Source of the DNA: UBA5314 sp964635975
GTDB taxonomy: Bacteria > Bacillota > Syntrophomonadia > Syntrophomonadales > Syntrophomonadaceae
Length of the DNA stretch: 64,000 nt
Assembly (NCBI GenBank): GCA_964635975.1
Contig: CAZWPO010000006.1
Span: 62,001-126,000, forward strand
Direction of reading: 5' to 3'
Shown here: piece by piece, positions 1 through 8,777 of the stretch
Position numbering within the stretch: position 1 is the first letter of the stretch
How the letters are laid out: each line of letters opens with the position of its first letter
Notes under the pieces: model-generated
The model's database searches: none
Told to the model about the DNA's origin: nothing
Seen by the model: the letters and a program-made list of their open reading frames with translations, nothing else
Program-made: the position numbers and the translations under genes

Positions 1-1
1 T

Positions 2-364
2 GCTTCCGAAGTAGCGCAGAAGATGGGCAAGACCACTGTTGAAGTTAAGAAAGACACCCCGGGCTTCTTAGTAAACCGCTGCATGATGCCCCAGTTCCTG
101 GAAGCTATCAGACTGGTTGAGACCGGCGTAGCAACTCCCAAGGACATTGACACCGCAGTAAAACTGGGCCTCAACTATCCGATGGGCCCCTTTGAGTTGA
201 TGGACTTCACCGGCATTGACATTTCCAAGCTGGTTCTTGACGTATTCTACGAAGAGACCAAGAATGACTTCTGGGCTCCTCCTTACACCCTGAAGGCCAT
301 TGTAAACTCTGGCAAGCTGGGCAAGAAGACCGGTGTAGGCTGGTACGATTACAGCGGCAAATAG
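2..364 (+). CDS. 3-hydroxyacyl-CoA (3-hydroxybutyryl-CoA) dehydrogenase, C-terminal part
   Basis: The reading frame is open from the window edge, so the 5' part, including the NAD-binding Rossmann domain, lies outside. The visible 120 residues are the C-terminal helical domain of the family. They contain DTPGFLVNR near the start, then PMGPFELMDFTGID, and end in GKKTGVGWYDYSGK. The enzyme oxidises (S)-3-hydroxyacyl-CoA to 3-ketoacyl-CoA with NAD+ in beta-oxidation. An ATG at 23 lies inside the domain and is not the start. It is followed on the same strand by crotonase and acyl-CoA dehydrogenase genes, so it is part of a beta-oxidation operon. A complete paralogue lies at 61326-62174. Confidence 0.93.
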   Translation, partial: ASEVAQKMGKTTVEVKKDTPGFLVNRCMMPQFLEAIRLVETGVATPKDIDTAVKLGLNYPMGPFELMDFTGIDISKLVLDVFYEETKNDFWAPPYTLKAIVNSGKLGKKTGVGWYDYSGK

Positions 365-399
365 GAGTTCTTGATTTAATTTAAAAATGTACCCAAATG

Positions 400-441
400 C
401 AGGGAGCCCACACGCCCTACTATTCTTACCAGGGCTCCCTG
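400..441 (+). other. intercistronic stem-loop between dehydrogenase and crotonase genes
   Basis: CAGGGAGCCC (400-409) pairs perfectly with GGGCTCCCTG (432-441) across a 22-base loop. Only scattered T residues follow, so it is a weak terminator at best. It may act as a partial terminator or an mRNA-processing and stability element inside the operon. Confidence 0.55.
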
Positions 442-498
442 TCAGCTTGTTTGTCACTTGTGAATAAATGAGCATTTCACTTGAAAGGGGACCGACCC

Positions 499-1278
499 AT
501 GGCTTATGAAAATGTTTTAGTCACTAAAGAAGATGGCATCGCGATCGTAACCTTAAACCGCCCGCCCATGAATCCCTTGAGCTCTGCCGTATGGAGCGAA
601 CTGGGTCAGGCTGCTCAAGAGTTTAATAAAGATCCCGAAGTCAAAGTCATGATCATAACCGGAAACGGCACCAAGGCTTTTGCGGCCGGAGCTGACGTAT
701 CCGAGATGGCTACCCTGACCCCGGTAGGAGTTTTTGATTTCTGCCAGACTTCCAAAGTAGCCATGCAAGCCATTGAAAATATGATTAAGCCGACTATTGC
801 GGCTATTCCTGGTGTTGCTTTTGGCGGCGGCTGCGAACTGGCTCTGTCCTGTGACTTCCGCATTGCCGGCGACAATGCCAAGTTTGCCTTCCCGGAAGTA
901 GGACTCGGCATCATCCCCGGCGGCGGTGGAACCCAGAGACTTTCCCGCCTGGTCGGACAATGCAAAGCAAAAGAATTAATGTTCATCGGCGATATCATCG
1001 ATGCTGCTGCTGCTGCAAATATCGGCCTGGTCAACAAGGTGGTGCCGATCGACAGCCTGATGGATGAAGCCAAAGCCATGGCCAAGAAGCTGGCTTCCAA
1101 GCCTTTAGTCGCATTACAGACCTGTAAAGCTGCTATTAATGCCAGCGCCAATGTTGACATTAATAACGGGCTTGACTACGAACAGCAGTGCTTTGTTATG
1201 GCTTTCGCCAGTGCCGATGGCCAGGAAGGCATCAAAGCTTTCGTCGAGAAGCGCAAACCCAATTATACTGATAAATAA
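499..1278 (+). CDS. enoyl-CoA hydratase (crotonase)
   Basis: This 259-residue protein is of normal crotonase length. It hydrates trans-2-enoyl-CoA (crotonyl-CoA) to 3-hydroxyacyl-CoA in beta-oxidation. It shows the N-terminal IVTLNRPPMNPLSS, the oxyanion-hole region AFAAGADVSEM, and the core GVAFGGGCELALSCDFRIA followed by FPEVGLGIIPGGGGTQRL, which holds the catalytic glutamates. The frame is open from a TTG at 481, but AAGGGG at 485-490 sits correctly before the ATG at 499, so 499 is chosen. It lies between the dehydrogenase fragment and an acyl-CoA dehydrogenase on the same strand. A second, divergent crotonase is at 60495-61277. Confidence 0.95.
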   Translation: MAYENVLVTKEDGIAIVTLNRPPMNPLSSAVWSELGQAAQEFNKDPEVKVMIITGNGTKAFAAGADVSEMATLTPVGVFDFCQTSKVAMQAIENMIKPTIAAIPGVAFGGGCELALSCDFRIAGDNAKFAFPEVGLGIIPGGGGTQRLSRLVGQCKAKELMFIGDIIDAAAAANIGLVNKVVPIDSLMDEAKAMAKKLASKPLVALQTCKAAINASANVDINNGLDYEQQCFVMAFASADGQEGIKAFVEKRKPNYTDK

Positions 1279-1329
1279 TCGCATTACTAGTCGTAGTACT
1301 AGAAACCAGGGAAATGAGAGGTGAATATA

Positions 1330-3084
1330 ATGGCTGGAGATCTGCCAAGAGGTGGAAGCTTTCTAGTTAGCCAGACCGATCCTTCTAAGGTATTTACACC
1401 CGAGGATTTTAGCGACGAGCAGAAGATGGTTTATGATACAGCCTATGCGTTCGTTAATGAACAAATCCTGCCGGTTATGGACCGGTTAGAGACCAAAGAG
1501 CCGGGCCTTTCCGAAATGCTGCTCAAGCAGTGCGGAGACCTGGGCATGCTGGGTCTGGAAGTACCCGAGGAATATGAAGGGTATTACATGGACAAAGTCT
1601 GCACCGCTATCTGCTGTGAAGCTATGGGCTTAGCGGGCGGCTTTTGTATGACCTACGATGGCCAGACCGGTATCGGTCAGCTGCCGATCACTTATTTCGG
1701 CAACCATGAGCAAAAATTAAAATATCTGCCCGGTATAGTATCCGGCGACCTGCCTTCCGCTTACGCTCTGACTGAACCCGGTGCTGGATCCGATGCTCTG
1801 GGTGCCAAAGCCTGGGCCAAGTTAAACGATGAAGGCACTCATTACATCATCAACGGCACCAAGCAGTTCATTACCAATTCACAGTGGGCCAAACTCAATA
1901 TCGTGTTTGCCAAGATCGACCGTGAAAAGTTTACCGGCTTTATCGTAGAAACTGATACGCCGGGATTATCCTACGGTCCGGAAGAACACAAAATGGGCAT
2001 CAAGAGTTCTTCCACCCGTACCCTGATCCTCGAAGATTGCCCGGTTCCAGTCGAGAACGTACTGTATGAGATCGGCAAAGGCCATGTCATTGCCTTCAAC
2101 GTTCTGAACATGGGCCGCTTCAAATTGGCTGCCAACTCGGTTGGAAACTGCAAACAGGCCCTGGAACTGTCTGCCCAGTTTGCGGTAGACCGCAAACAAT
2201 TTGGTCAGTCCATTGCTGAATTTGGACTCATCAAAGAAAAACTCGGCGAGATAGCCACCAAGACTTATGTAATTGAGAGCGCCACCTATCGCACTGCCGG
2301 TATGTTGGAAGACATCATGCACAGTGAGGACCTTTCCGGAGCGGATGCAGGCTTCAAAACTGCAAAACTGGTTGAGGAATATGCTATCGAATGTTCTATC
2401 AACAAAGTATTCGCCACCGAAGTCCAGGGCTGGGTAATGGATGAAGGCGTACAGATCCACGGCGGCTATGGCGTAACTTCCGAATACCCCATTGAAAGAC
2501 TCTATAGAGACTGCCGCGTATATAGAATTTTCGAGGGGACCAATGAAATCAACCGTACGGTTATGACCAACACCATGCTCCGCAAAGGATTCGCCGGCGA
2601 ATTCGCACTGGCCGAAGGTATAGCCGCGGCTCGCGCAGCAGTTGCTGCAGCACCGTTTAGGGCGTCCGAAGCTGACCTGGTACAGGCTGCCAAGGATATA
2701 ACCCTATACACCATCGGCGCCGTAACCGACAAGCTGGGCAAAAACATTGCCAAATACCAGGAGATCGTTGGAAAAATAGCTGATATGATGATGGCAGTAT
2801 TTATGATGGAAAGCGCCGAGCTGCGCGCCGAAAAGGCAGTGGCAAGCGTAGGAGCAGATGCTTCCAAGTTGAAAGTGGCTATGGCTACTATTTATGTTAA
2901 CAGCGCTATTTCCAGTGTTATGAACTGGGCCAAAGAAGCCCTTGCATTTATCGCCGAGGGCGATGAACTGGTTGCCGCTCTGGCTGATGTCCAGAAGCTC
3001 GCCCAGTATGCTCCCAAGAATACTATTGCACTGCGCCAGGAAGTTGCTGCCGCAGTTACCGCAAATATCAAGTATGTTTGCTAA
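1330..3084 (+). CDS. acyl-CoA dehydrogenase, long form with C-terminal extension
   Basis: This FAD-dependent acyl-CoA dehydrogenase of about 584 residues inserts the 2,3 double bond in acyl-CoA, passing electrons to ETF. The core of about 400 residues is standard: YALTEPGAGSDALGAKA, the beta-domain GIKSSSTRTL, the helix motif IHGGYGVTSEYPIERLYRD, and IFEGTNEINR with the catalytic-base glutamate. About 170 further residues follow the core, as in the larger members of the family. AGAGGTG (1316-1322) favours the ATG at 1330 over the GTG at 1321. It is the last gene of the visible + strand beta-oxidation operon. It is unrelated in detail to the 611-residue enzyme at 57291-59126. Confidence 0.94.
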   Translation: MAGDLPRGGSFLVSQTDPSKVFTPEDFSDEQKMVYDTAYAFVNEQILPVMDRLETKEPGLSEMLLKQCGDLGMLGLEVPEEYEGYYMDKVCTAICCEAMGLAGGFCMTYDGQTGIGQLPITYFGNHEQKLKYLPGIVSGDLPSAYALTEPGAGSDALGAKAWAKLNDEGTHYIINGTKQFITNSQWAKLNIVFAKIDREKFTGFIVETDTPGLSYGPEEHKMGIKSSSTRTLILEDCPVPVENVLYEIGKGHVIAFNVLNMGRFKLAANSVGNCKQALELSAQFAVDRKQFGQSIAEFGLIKEKLGEIATKTYVIESATYRTAGMLEDIMHSEDLSGADAGFKTAKLVEEYAIECSINKVFATEVQGWVMDEGVQIHGGYGVTSEYPIERLYRDCRVYRIFEGTNEINRTVMTNTMLRKGFAGEFALAEGIAAARAAVAAAPFRASEADLVQAAKDITLYTIGAVTDKLGKNIAKYQEIVGKIADMMMAVFMMESAELRAEKAVASVGADASKLKVAMATIYVNSAISSVMNWAKEALAFIAEGDELVAALADVQKLAQYAPKNTIALRQEVAAAVTANIKYVC

Positions 3085-3112
3085 TTAATGAGTCTGTATT
3101 ATTAAAGCCCTG

Positions 3113-3226
3113 TCAGGAGTGGGGAGCCACAAATGCCCCCCGATGCCATTAATAATATACAATACGCCCTATACGCAGCAAACGTCTTTGCCAGCGCGGG
3201 GGGCAGCAGGGTTACTTCACTCCTGA
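3113..3226 (+). other. structured intergenic region with two nested long-range stems
   Basis: TCAGGAGTG (3113-3121) is the exact complement of CACTCCTGA (3218-3226). Inside it, GCCCCCC (3135-3141) pairs with GGGGGGC (3198-3204). The element begins about 30 bases after the acyl-CoA dehydrogenase stop codon. No T-run follows, so it does not look like a simple terminator. Confidence 0.45.
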
Positions 3227-3326
3227 ATCATTTTTAACTGAATAAGTTAATGAATAAGCTTATTATACTGGCTTATGCCAGTTTAATAATAGTTATCTTA
3301 TCCCCTTGATAACCCCCTTATTCCTC

Positions 3327-3368
3327 GCTCCGTGACAACTCATGTTCGCTCCGGAGCTCTTTTTTTTG
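3327..3368 (+). terminator. probable rho-independent terminator of the + strand beta-oxidation operon
   Basis: GCTCCG (3327-3332) pairs with CGGAGC (3352-3357), followed by TCTTTTTTTTG. It sits between the convergent acyl-CoA dehydrogenase and amidohydrolase genes. Confidence 0.5.
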
Positions 3369-3370
3369 TT

Positions 3371-4477
3371 TTAAATAGGAGAGCTTATTTCCGCAGGCCA
3401 GTTATAGAACTGCCAGTTGTCCCGGGCAAATATTCGGCTTGCATACCTTGAATCCAGATGATGTGAGCCGCTCTGTTGAGCTGGCCAGTTGAGAATGACT
3501 TCAGGGGAGGCCGGATATGCCGGAGCATCAGTGCCGGCCAGGAGGCGTATGCCCGTATGCCTCATCAGGTTCCATGCATAAGCAGTACTCAGGCGTTTTT
3601 CCCCCAGCCTCTGCTCAGCCCAGGGCAGGTCAGCTGAAAAGGATGGGGATATGCACACCGGGATCTGATATTCGGCCAGGTCATCCAGCTGTCTGGTGCT
3701 GGCTACGTTCAGATGTTCGACACGGTCTAGAGGATGCCGGCTCTTCTGCATTATACGCAGGAATTGCGCCAGCGCGCGATCTCCGATAACGTGGCAGGCC
3801 ACAGGTTTATCCAGGGCGTGAACTTTTTCAACCAGCTTCAGCAGCTTTCCGTCGCTATACTTCAAACGCCCGTTATTTCCAGGATCATCTTTATACGCAT
3901 CGCGCAGAGCTGCCGTCCGCATCCCCAAACTTCCATCCAAAAAGATTTTGTAGCCCAGAGCCTCATCCATGAGATCCCAATCGCTGGTGTAGAAATCGAT
4001 CTTTCCGAAGAGCCTCCGTTTGTCTTTATCCATGGTCATATCAATTATTCGACCATACCCAAGATCCACAAGCTTCTGCCATCCTTTCAGAATAATTGGC
4101 CTGGCCTCCAGGTTTTCAAATCTAAAAATCTGCTTTGGAATATGGTAAACATCATTCTGATAGAACACTCCATTTTTCGAACCCATGCCCAGGCGACGCA
4201 TAGCTTCTTTATTCATAGTGACCTTGTGTAAATACTCCCATATAATGACGGCAGGATGCTTGCCAAACGCCCGGTCCAGGGATATGCTGTTCAGCTGCGT
4301 TTTTTCGATATAGTTATCGCGCTTGAGAAAAATGCCTACTCTCCATTCCTCAAGCGCACTTTGGCTCATCAAATTTATACACTCTTCTAGAGTGTGAGCT
4401 GTTTCAAGACTGGGAAAATAGTTGAGCAAGGAAAATTCCCAGAGATGGGCATGGGCATCAAGCCACAGATCAGGCAC
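3371..4477 (-). CDS. amidohydrolase-family metal-dependent hydrolase (Amidohydro_3 / YtcJ type)
   Basis: This 368-residue protein has the N-terminal LDAHAHLWE (metal-binding HxH). It also has a mid-protein CHVIGDRALAQFL and RVEHLN, and a late LLAGTDAPAYPAS with the metal-binding aspartate. This order is typical of the YtcJ-like amidohydrolase 3 branch, which hydrolyses C-N bonds in unknown substrates. It is clearly shorter than the roughly 500-residue YtcJ proteins, with a trimmed N-terminal region. The start is GTG (4475-4477) behind GGAGG. It stands alone, convergent with the beta-oxidation operon, so its substrate cannot be inferred from neighbours. Confidence 0.8.
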   Translation of the reverse strand: MPDLWLDAHAHLWEFSLLNYFPSLETAHTLEECINLMSQSALEEWRVGIFLKRDNYIEKTQLNSISLDRAFGKHPAVIIWEYLHKVTMNKEAMRRLGMGSKNGVFYQNDVYHIPKQIFRFENLEARPIILKGWQKLVDLGYGRIIDMTMDKDKRRLFGKIDFYTSDWDLMDEALGYKIFLDGSLGMRTAALRDAYKDDPGNNGRLKYSDGKLLKLVEKVHALDKPVACHVIGDRALAQFLRIMQKSRHPLDRVEHLNVASTRQLDDLAEYQIPVCISPSFSADLPWAEQRLGEKRLSTAYAWNLMRHTGIRLLAGTDAPAYPASPEVILNWPAQQSGSHHLDSRYASRIFARDNWQFYNWPAEISSPI

Positions 4478-4631
4478 CCCGGCTCCCTCCTTATGATTTT
4501 AACTTGGTTTGTTATGGGCTCCCTTTTATCTTATCAGTTTCGGGTGTTCAAAACCTTTGATTTACCACAAATATTTTTGCTATTACTAAGCCAATTTTCA
4601 GTCAGCCTTAAGTTGGAGCTGCTTTAATAGA

Positions 4632-4656
4632 GAAAGATGATGCAAGATCATCTTTC
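4632..4656. other. perfect 10-bp hairpin in a gene-free stretch
   Basis: GAAAGATGAT and ATCATCTTTC flank a 5-base loop. The gene-free stretch 4478-4954 holds this hairpin and the two palindromes at 4720 and 4895. No coding region was recognised there. Confidence 0.45.
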
Positions 4657-4719
4657 AGATAGAGTATTCAAATAGACTCCCTTACCCAATAGAGAGTTCA
4701 GATCCTTCTACACCTAAGA

Positions 4720-4744
4720 GAAGCCCGGCAGTATGCCGGGCTTC
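4720..4744 (+). repeat. palindromic element, copy 1
   Basis: GAAGCCCGGCA, 3-base loop, TGCCGGGCTTC: a perfect 11-bp stem preceded by CTAAGA. A second copy in inverted orientation is at 4895-4919. Together they bracket about 150 bp without a recognisable gene. Confidence 0.6.
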
Positions 4745-4894
4745 AGACCGTCAAAAAAGGCGACTAGCTGTGTCACTACACAAAGACCGCTCAATCACTG
4801 TATCACATATGCGGCTCAATCGCGGGCTTTATTTGTTCCTTGCTATTCAACTTTTTTGCTGGCTCTGCCAGCTTGCCAACTTCTTTGACAAGCT

Positions 4895-4919
4895 GAAGCC
4901 CGGCAGTATGCCGGACTTC
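4895..4919 (-). repeat. palindromic element, copy 2 (inverted)
   Basis: GAAGCCCGGCA, 3-base loop, TGCCGGACTTC, with one mismatch in the stem. On the minus strand its leading context (CTTAGGAGA) resembles the context before copy 1. The pair is therefore an inverted doublet. It also lies just downstream of the holin gene and might end that transcript. Confidence 0.55.
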
Positions 4920-4954
4920 TCTCCTAAGATACTTGGTGACGCTATCCGAAAAAG

Positions 4955-5170
4955 CTATTTTGAAATACTCTCTCTTTCGTGGTCAAGGTACTCCCATCCG
5001 CAGGCTACACCGACGACCGTCATCAGGGTAGCTAAACCATTGGCGATAGTGTTTACTTGCTCATCAGAAATGATTTCGACCCCAAAGGCCTGCATAGTCA
5101 ACTTCAAGGCCCCAAGTATGGCGATATAAAAAGTCGGGGATTTAAGTCTTGCATATACCTTTTCATTCAT
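4955..5170 (-). CDS. phage-type holin (phi-LC3-like small membrane protein)
   Basis: This 71-residue protein has two predicted membrane segments (about residues 12-30 and 43-58) and a short charged C-terminus (DHERESISK). The N-terminal VYARLKSPTFYIAILGAL resembles small holins of clostridial phages. Those make membrane lesions that let an endolysin reach peptidoglycan. AGGAGG stands at the right distance from the ATG at 5170. An N-acetylmuramoyl-L-alanine amidase lies 109 bp upstream on the same strand, giving a holin/endolysin pair. No capsid, tail or integrase gene is nearby. A role outside phage biology, such as in sporulation or vesicle release, is possible. Confidence 0.7.
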   Translation of the reverse strand: MNEKVYARLKSPTFYIAILGALKLTMQAFGVEIISDEQVNTIANGLATLMTVVGVACGWEYLDHERESISK

Positions 5171-5279
5171 GATTAACGCCCCTCCTTTTCCTTATGCTCA
5201 CTGATAAGTGCCATAAGACCATCAGACCGGTGTCCTCAAGCAACAGAGATCAAGGGAAACCTCTTTGATTGTTCATCAT

Positions 5280-6032
5280 TCAACTCTTCCTGGTAATGTT
5301 GACTGTTTTACTGCTCGAATCCCAGGTTACGCTGGCTCCCAGTGCCTCGGCCAGCGCCCTCACTGGCGCGTAATTGTAATTATTAATCAGATAGCCATAT
5401 GCTATCTGGACTCCGTTCAATTTGATTTTGGTTATGTCCATATCGATATACTCCTTCCCAAAGTATTTGCAGATGGCCCGCGCATGTGCTCTGGCTAATA
5501 AATAACGGTGAGCCGGATCGCTGCACCATATGCTCTCTTGATCATTTGAGACAAAAGCACACTCGCTCAGCACGATCGGCATTTTGGTCACTTTTCGTAT
5601 GATGCTGATCCCGCTGGGGGTATCCTTTACCCCTCTATTGGCGAGACCGGATGCGGCAACGATCTCTATCAAAATCTGGGACGCCAAACGAACCTTTGCA
5701 TCGTCATAGTAGCCGTTGGACGTATAAAGGATTTCCGTCCCGTGAGCGGTTCTGCTGGATGAAGAGTTGTAATGAATAGCTACAGCAGCATCCGCTCCAG
5801 AATATGTGGCAAATTGTATCTGATTGCTCACATCCTGTGAGACAGTGCCCGCTCCGCCACAGGCCTCATCTGTCGTCCGGCTCATAGCCACTTCGATTTC
5901 ATTAAACTCCAGCAACGTTTTCAAGCTTTCAGCTACTGCCAGATTTCCATCGGACTCCCTGGTACCGTTGCGGTCATTTACGGCTCCGGGGTCGAAGCCG
6001 CCATGGCCTGGAATAAGTGCCACTTTAGGCAT
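5280..6032 (-). CDS. N-acetylmuramoyl-L-alanine amidase (Amidase_3) with C-terminal stalk domain
   Basis: This 250-residue zinc amidase cleaves the bond between MurNAc and the L-alanine of the stem peptide. Visible motifs are ALIPGHGGFDPGAVN (first zinc histidine), the zinc glutamate in GTRESDGN, AAVAIHYNSSS (second histidine) and VLSECAFVSN (catalytic glutamate). Residues from about 200 on (IKLNGVQIAYGYLINNYNYA to SKTVNI) look like half of a copper-amine-oxidase-type stalk domain. There is no signal peptide, which fits a phage-type endolysin released through the adjacent holin. AAGGAG precedes the ATG at 6032. Confidence 0.85.
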   Translation of the reverse strand: MPKVALIPGHGGFDPGAVNDRNGTRESDGNLAVAESLKTLLEFNEIEVAMSRTTDEACGGAGTVSQDVSNQIQFATYSGADAAVAIHYNSSSSRTAHGTEILYTSNGYYDDAKVRLASQILIEIVAASGLANRGVKDTPSGISIIRKVTKMPIVLSECAFVSNDQESIWCSDPAHRYLLARAHARAICKYFGKEYIDMDITKIKLNGVQIAYGYLINNYNYAPVRALAEALGASVTWDSSSKTVNITRKS

Positions 6033-6338
6033 TTTGTCTCAACTCCTTATTAATTCTGCCCTATCCGCCTCCATTATTAGTATATTCTTCCATGTACCGC
6101 ACTGTTACTTGGTGCCCAATATGCCTGATCAATCATAAATTTAGTGCCGCACTTCCTCTCTTCACAGCCTTAGAGCAAGTAGGGATAAGCTGTGGTACAA
6201 TTATAGAGGCTGTTTTCATTCGAGTAGCCCTGGCTTTCCAGTTTGGGCACCGCCAGGGATCGCGTTATTATGACGGCATATCGGGGCGGCCTGCCCCAGT
6301 TTTTCGTAACAAACAATGTCTGATGGTGGTGTATCGAT
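6033..6338. other. intergenic stretch, no recognised feature
   Basis: About 300 bp between the divergent amidase and transporter genes. It should hold both promoters, but no convincing promoter or operator was picked out. Short open frames here look like chance frames. Confidence 0.4.
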
Positions 6339-7607
6339 TTGCATTTCTGGCTGGCGGTTATTATATTTTTGTTCGCGTATGCCCTGATTATCGTTGAGAA
6401 AGTACATAGGAGCATCGTAGCCCTGGTAGGGGCCGCCCTGGTAGTCGTACTGGGTCTGCTCGATCAAGATAAAGCCTTTTCCTCTATCGACTTCAATACG
6501 ATCGGGCTTTTGATCGGTATGATGATTATCGTAGGAATTACCCGGCAAAGCGGATTATTTGAATATCTGGCGATAAAATCGGCTAAGATTGCCGGCGGCA
6601 GGCCAGTGGCCATTCTGGCTGCTCTCTCAATAGTAACGGCGCTATTATCAGCTTTCCTGGATAACGTCACCACCGTTTTATTGATCGTGCCCATAAGCTA
6701 TGCCATTACCGACCGCCTCGATATTACGCCCATGCCCTTCCTGCTGGCCGAAATAATTGCCTCTAATATCGGAGGAACCGCCACCTTAATTGGCGACCCT
6801 CCTAATATCATGATTGGAAGCGCTGTCGGTCTGGGATTCATAGACTTTGTCACCCACCTTGCCGTACCATGTATAATCATTCTGATCGTTACGGTGGGAG
6901 CCATGATGTTTTACTATAGAAGGCAGCTGATAAGCGCACCTGAGCATATAGCCGCCCTGCTCAAGTTGGACGAATTGTCTTTTATTAAAGATTGGCGGCT
7001 CTTGAGGCTTTCCTTGATGGTTTTAGCCATCACCATGATCGGTTTTCTGCTTCACCAGGCGCTGCATCTCGAATCCGCCACCATAGCTCTCTTAGGCGCC
7101 GGGTTGCTGCTGCTGCTCTCCGGTGAGAATCCCGATGAAGTGTTCTTGACCATTGAATGGCCGACCATATTTTTCTTCGCAGGCTTATTTGTCATGGTTG
7201 GAAGCCTGGTAGAAACCGGGGTTATTTCTGCTGTTGCCCAAAGGTTCCTGGCAGTTACCGGAGGAAGCCTGGTTCCAACTGGCATTTTGGTTCTCTGGAT
7301 GTCTGCCATCTCCTCGGCTTTTGTAGATAACATACCTTTTGTAGCAACTATGATTCCACTTCTCCAATCTATTGAACAGATATCCAATATACCTATGGAA
7401 TCCATCTGGTGGGCTCTCTCTTTAGGTGCCTGCCTGGGCGGCAACGGCACTTTGATCGGTGCTTCAGCCAACATTATCGTGGCGGGGATTGCCGAACGCT
7501 ATGGTACTCCTATACGTTTTCTGGATTATTTAAAGGTGGGATTCCCGCTAATGATCCTATCCATCATTATGTCTAACCTATATCTTTACCTGGTCTACTG
7601 GCGTTAA
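6339..7607 (+). CDS. ArsB/NhaD (ion transporter superfamily) membrane transporter
   Basis: This 422-residue protein has about 11-12 membrane segments. It shows the internal pseudo-repeat typical of the ion-transporter superfamily: SNIGGTATLIGDPPNIMIG in the first half and GACLGGNGTLIGASANI in the second. Each is preceded by an SAFLDNV or SAFVDNI motif. Members exchange Na+ for H+ or export arsenite or other anions, and the ion cannot be fixed from sequence. The only possible start is TTG at 6339, because an in-frame TGA lies at 6321-6323. The SD is weak (GGTGGTG). It stands alone. Confidence 0.85.
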   Translation: MHFWLAVIIFLFAYALIIVEKVHRSIVALVGAALVVVLGLLDQDKAFSSIDFNTIGLLIGMMIIVGITRQSGLFEYLAIKSAKIAGGRPVAILAALSIVTALLSAFLDNVTTVLLIVPISYAITDRLDITPMPFLLAEIIASNIGGTATLIGDPPNIMIGSAVGLGFIDFVTHLAVPCIIILIVTVGAMMFYYRRQLISAPEHIAALLKLDELSFIKDWRLLRLSLMVLAITMIGFLLHQALHLESATIALLGAGLLLLLSGENPDEVFLTIEWPTIFFFAGLFVMVGSLVETGVISAVAQRFLAVTGGSLVPTGILVLWMSAISSAFVDNIPFVATMIPLLQSIEQISNIPMESIWWALSLGACLGGNGTLIGASANIIVAGIAERYGTPIRFLDYLKVGFPLMILSIIMSNLYLYLVYWR

Positions 7608-7837
7608 AATAGTAGTGGCAAAAATACGGAAAACCAGCAGCATCTCTTGGGAGCGTGATTTCAGGTATTACGTTTATAAGCGGGTGATGCGATACTACGC
7701 CTATACATCTGCCTGGATTACAACTGGCAGTAATTCTATACTCCACATGTTTAGCATAGATCAGGAATTGTCGATGCCTATCAGCTCTATGTGAAGGCCA
7801 GCCAGGAGTCAACAGGCACAGTCAGTAAGGTGAGCGA

Positions 7838-8494
7838 TCAGCGAATCAGGGCTTTGTTTCTGCTCCTCTCCCGCCAGGCGGTAATGATGCCGGGCATAAG
7901 CGATATAATTATGACGATAAATATCACCAGGGTGAAGTTTTCTTCCACCACCGGGATGTTACCAAATAGATATCCTCCCATAATAAAGACCAGAACCCAG
8001 GCTGCGCTGCTGGTAGCATTGTATATGGTAAAGCGAGTGTAATCCATGCGCGCGATACCGGCCACAAAAGGTACGAAAGTCCTGAAAATCGGCATAAAAC
8101 GAGCTATAACTACTGCCTTTCCCCCATGTTTTTCATAGAAGTTGTGCGTTTTTACCAGGTGCTCTTTTTTAAGAAAGCGCACTCTCTCTGCTTCAAAAAT
8201 TATGGGGCCGACAGCTCTGCCAATTTGATAATTTACCATGTTTCCAATTATGGCAGCCATAATCAAAATAGTGGTGATGGTGACCATGTTTATCTCACCA
8301 CCGGCGGCCAGTGCACCGATGACAAACAGCAGGGAGTCCCCCGGCAAAAAAGGCGTAACTACCAGGCCGGTCTCGCAAAAGATAACCAGGAAAAGGATAA
8401 GGTAGACCCAGATCCCATACTGGGCAATGATTTCTCCCATGTGCTTATTCAGGTTAAGTATTACATCTATAAAGTAAGCCAGGTTCGCTTCCAT
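7838..8494 (-). CDS. DedA-family membrane protein
   Basis: This 218-residue integral membrane protein of the DedA/SNARE-associated family is linked in other bacteria to undecaprenyl-phosphate or phospholipid flipping. It shows the family features CETGLVVTPFLPGDSLLFVIGAL, NYQIGRAVG, and ARFMPIFRTFVPFVAGIARM, where the conserved acidic and arginine residues sit in re-entrant segments. The frame is open from 8530. GGGAGG just before the ATG at 8494 decides the start. It is a single gene on this strand. Confidence 0.9.
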   Translation of the reverse strand: MEANLAYFIDVILNLNKHMGEIIAQYGIWVYLILFLVIFCETGLVVTPFLPGDSLLFVIGALAAGGEINMVTITTILIMAAIIGNMVNYQIGRAVGPIIFEAERVRFLKKEHLVKTHNFYEKHGGKAVVIARFMPIFRTFVPFVAGIARMDYTRFTIYNATSSAAWVLVFIMGGYLFGNIPVVEENFTLVIFIVIIISLMPGIITAWRERSRNKALIR

Positions 8495-8664
8495 GTAATC
8501 CTCCCGCTTCTCCCTTCTGTTTCCGACCAACGCAGATCACCGCCGATTAACAACGCAACCTGCCGGGCACTATATAAATACTATCGCACCTTCGGGCTAT
8601 TTCCCAGAACCCCGGGGCAATAACTATTAAATTATACAAGTTCTCTATTTGCAACACTAAATTT

Positions 8665-8696
8665 TTAAAAGAGAAACGGATGCTCATCACATCCGT
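8665..8696 (-). terminator. terminator of the Spo0E-like gene
   Basis: On the minus strand, ACGGATG pairs with CATCCGT around a 7-base loop and is followed by TTCTCTTTT. It lies about 80 bases after the stop codon of the gene at 8778-8954. Confidence 0.65.
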
Positions 8697-8777
8697 CTCA
8701 AAAATATACCATATGGCAAATACCGGGCGCTTTCAGCTCGGCTGGGACACATTTCGATTGCTCAAGTACCCGCCGTT

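Noticed and set aside
23..364. independent 113-residue protein starting at ATG 23
   Set aside because: Codons before it fit the 3-hydroxyacyl-CoA dehydrogenase family, so the ATG is internal to a truncated gene.
4770..5129. 119-codon + strand frame opposite the holin gene
   Set aside because: The minus-strand holin has SD, membrane helices and a matching amidase neighbour. The + frame has none of these.
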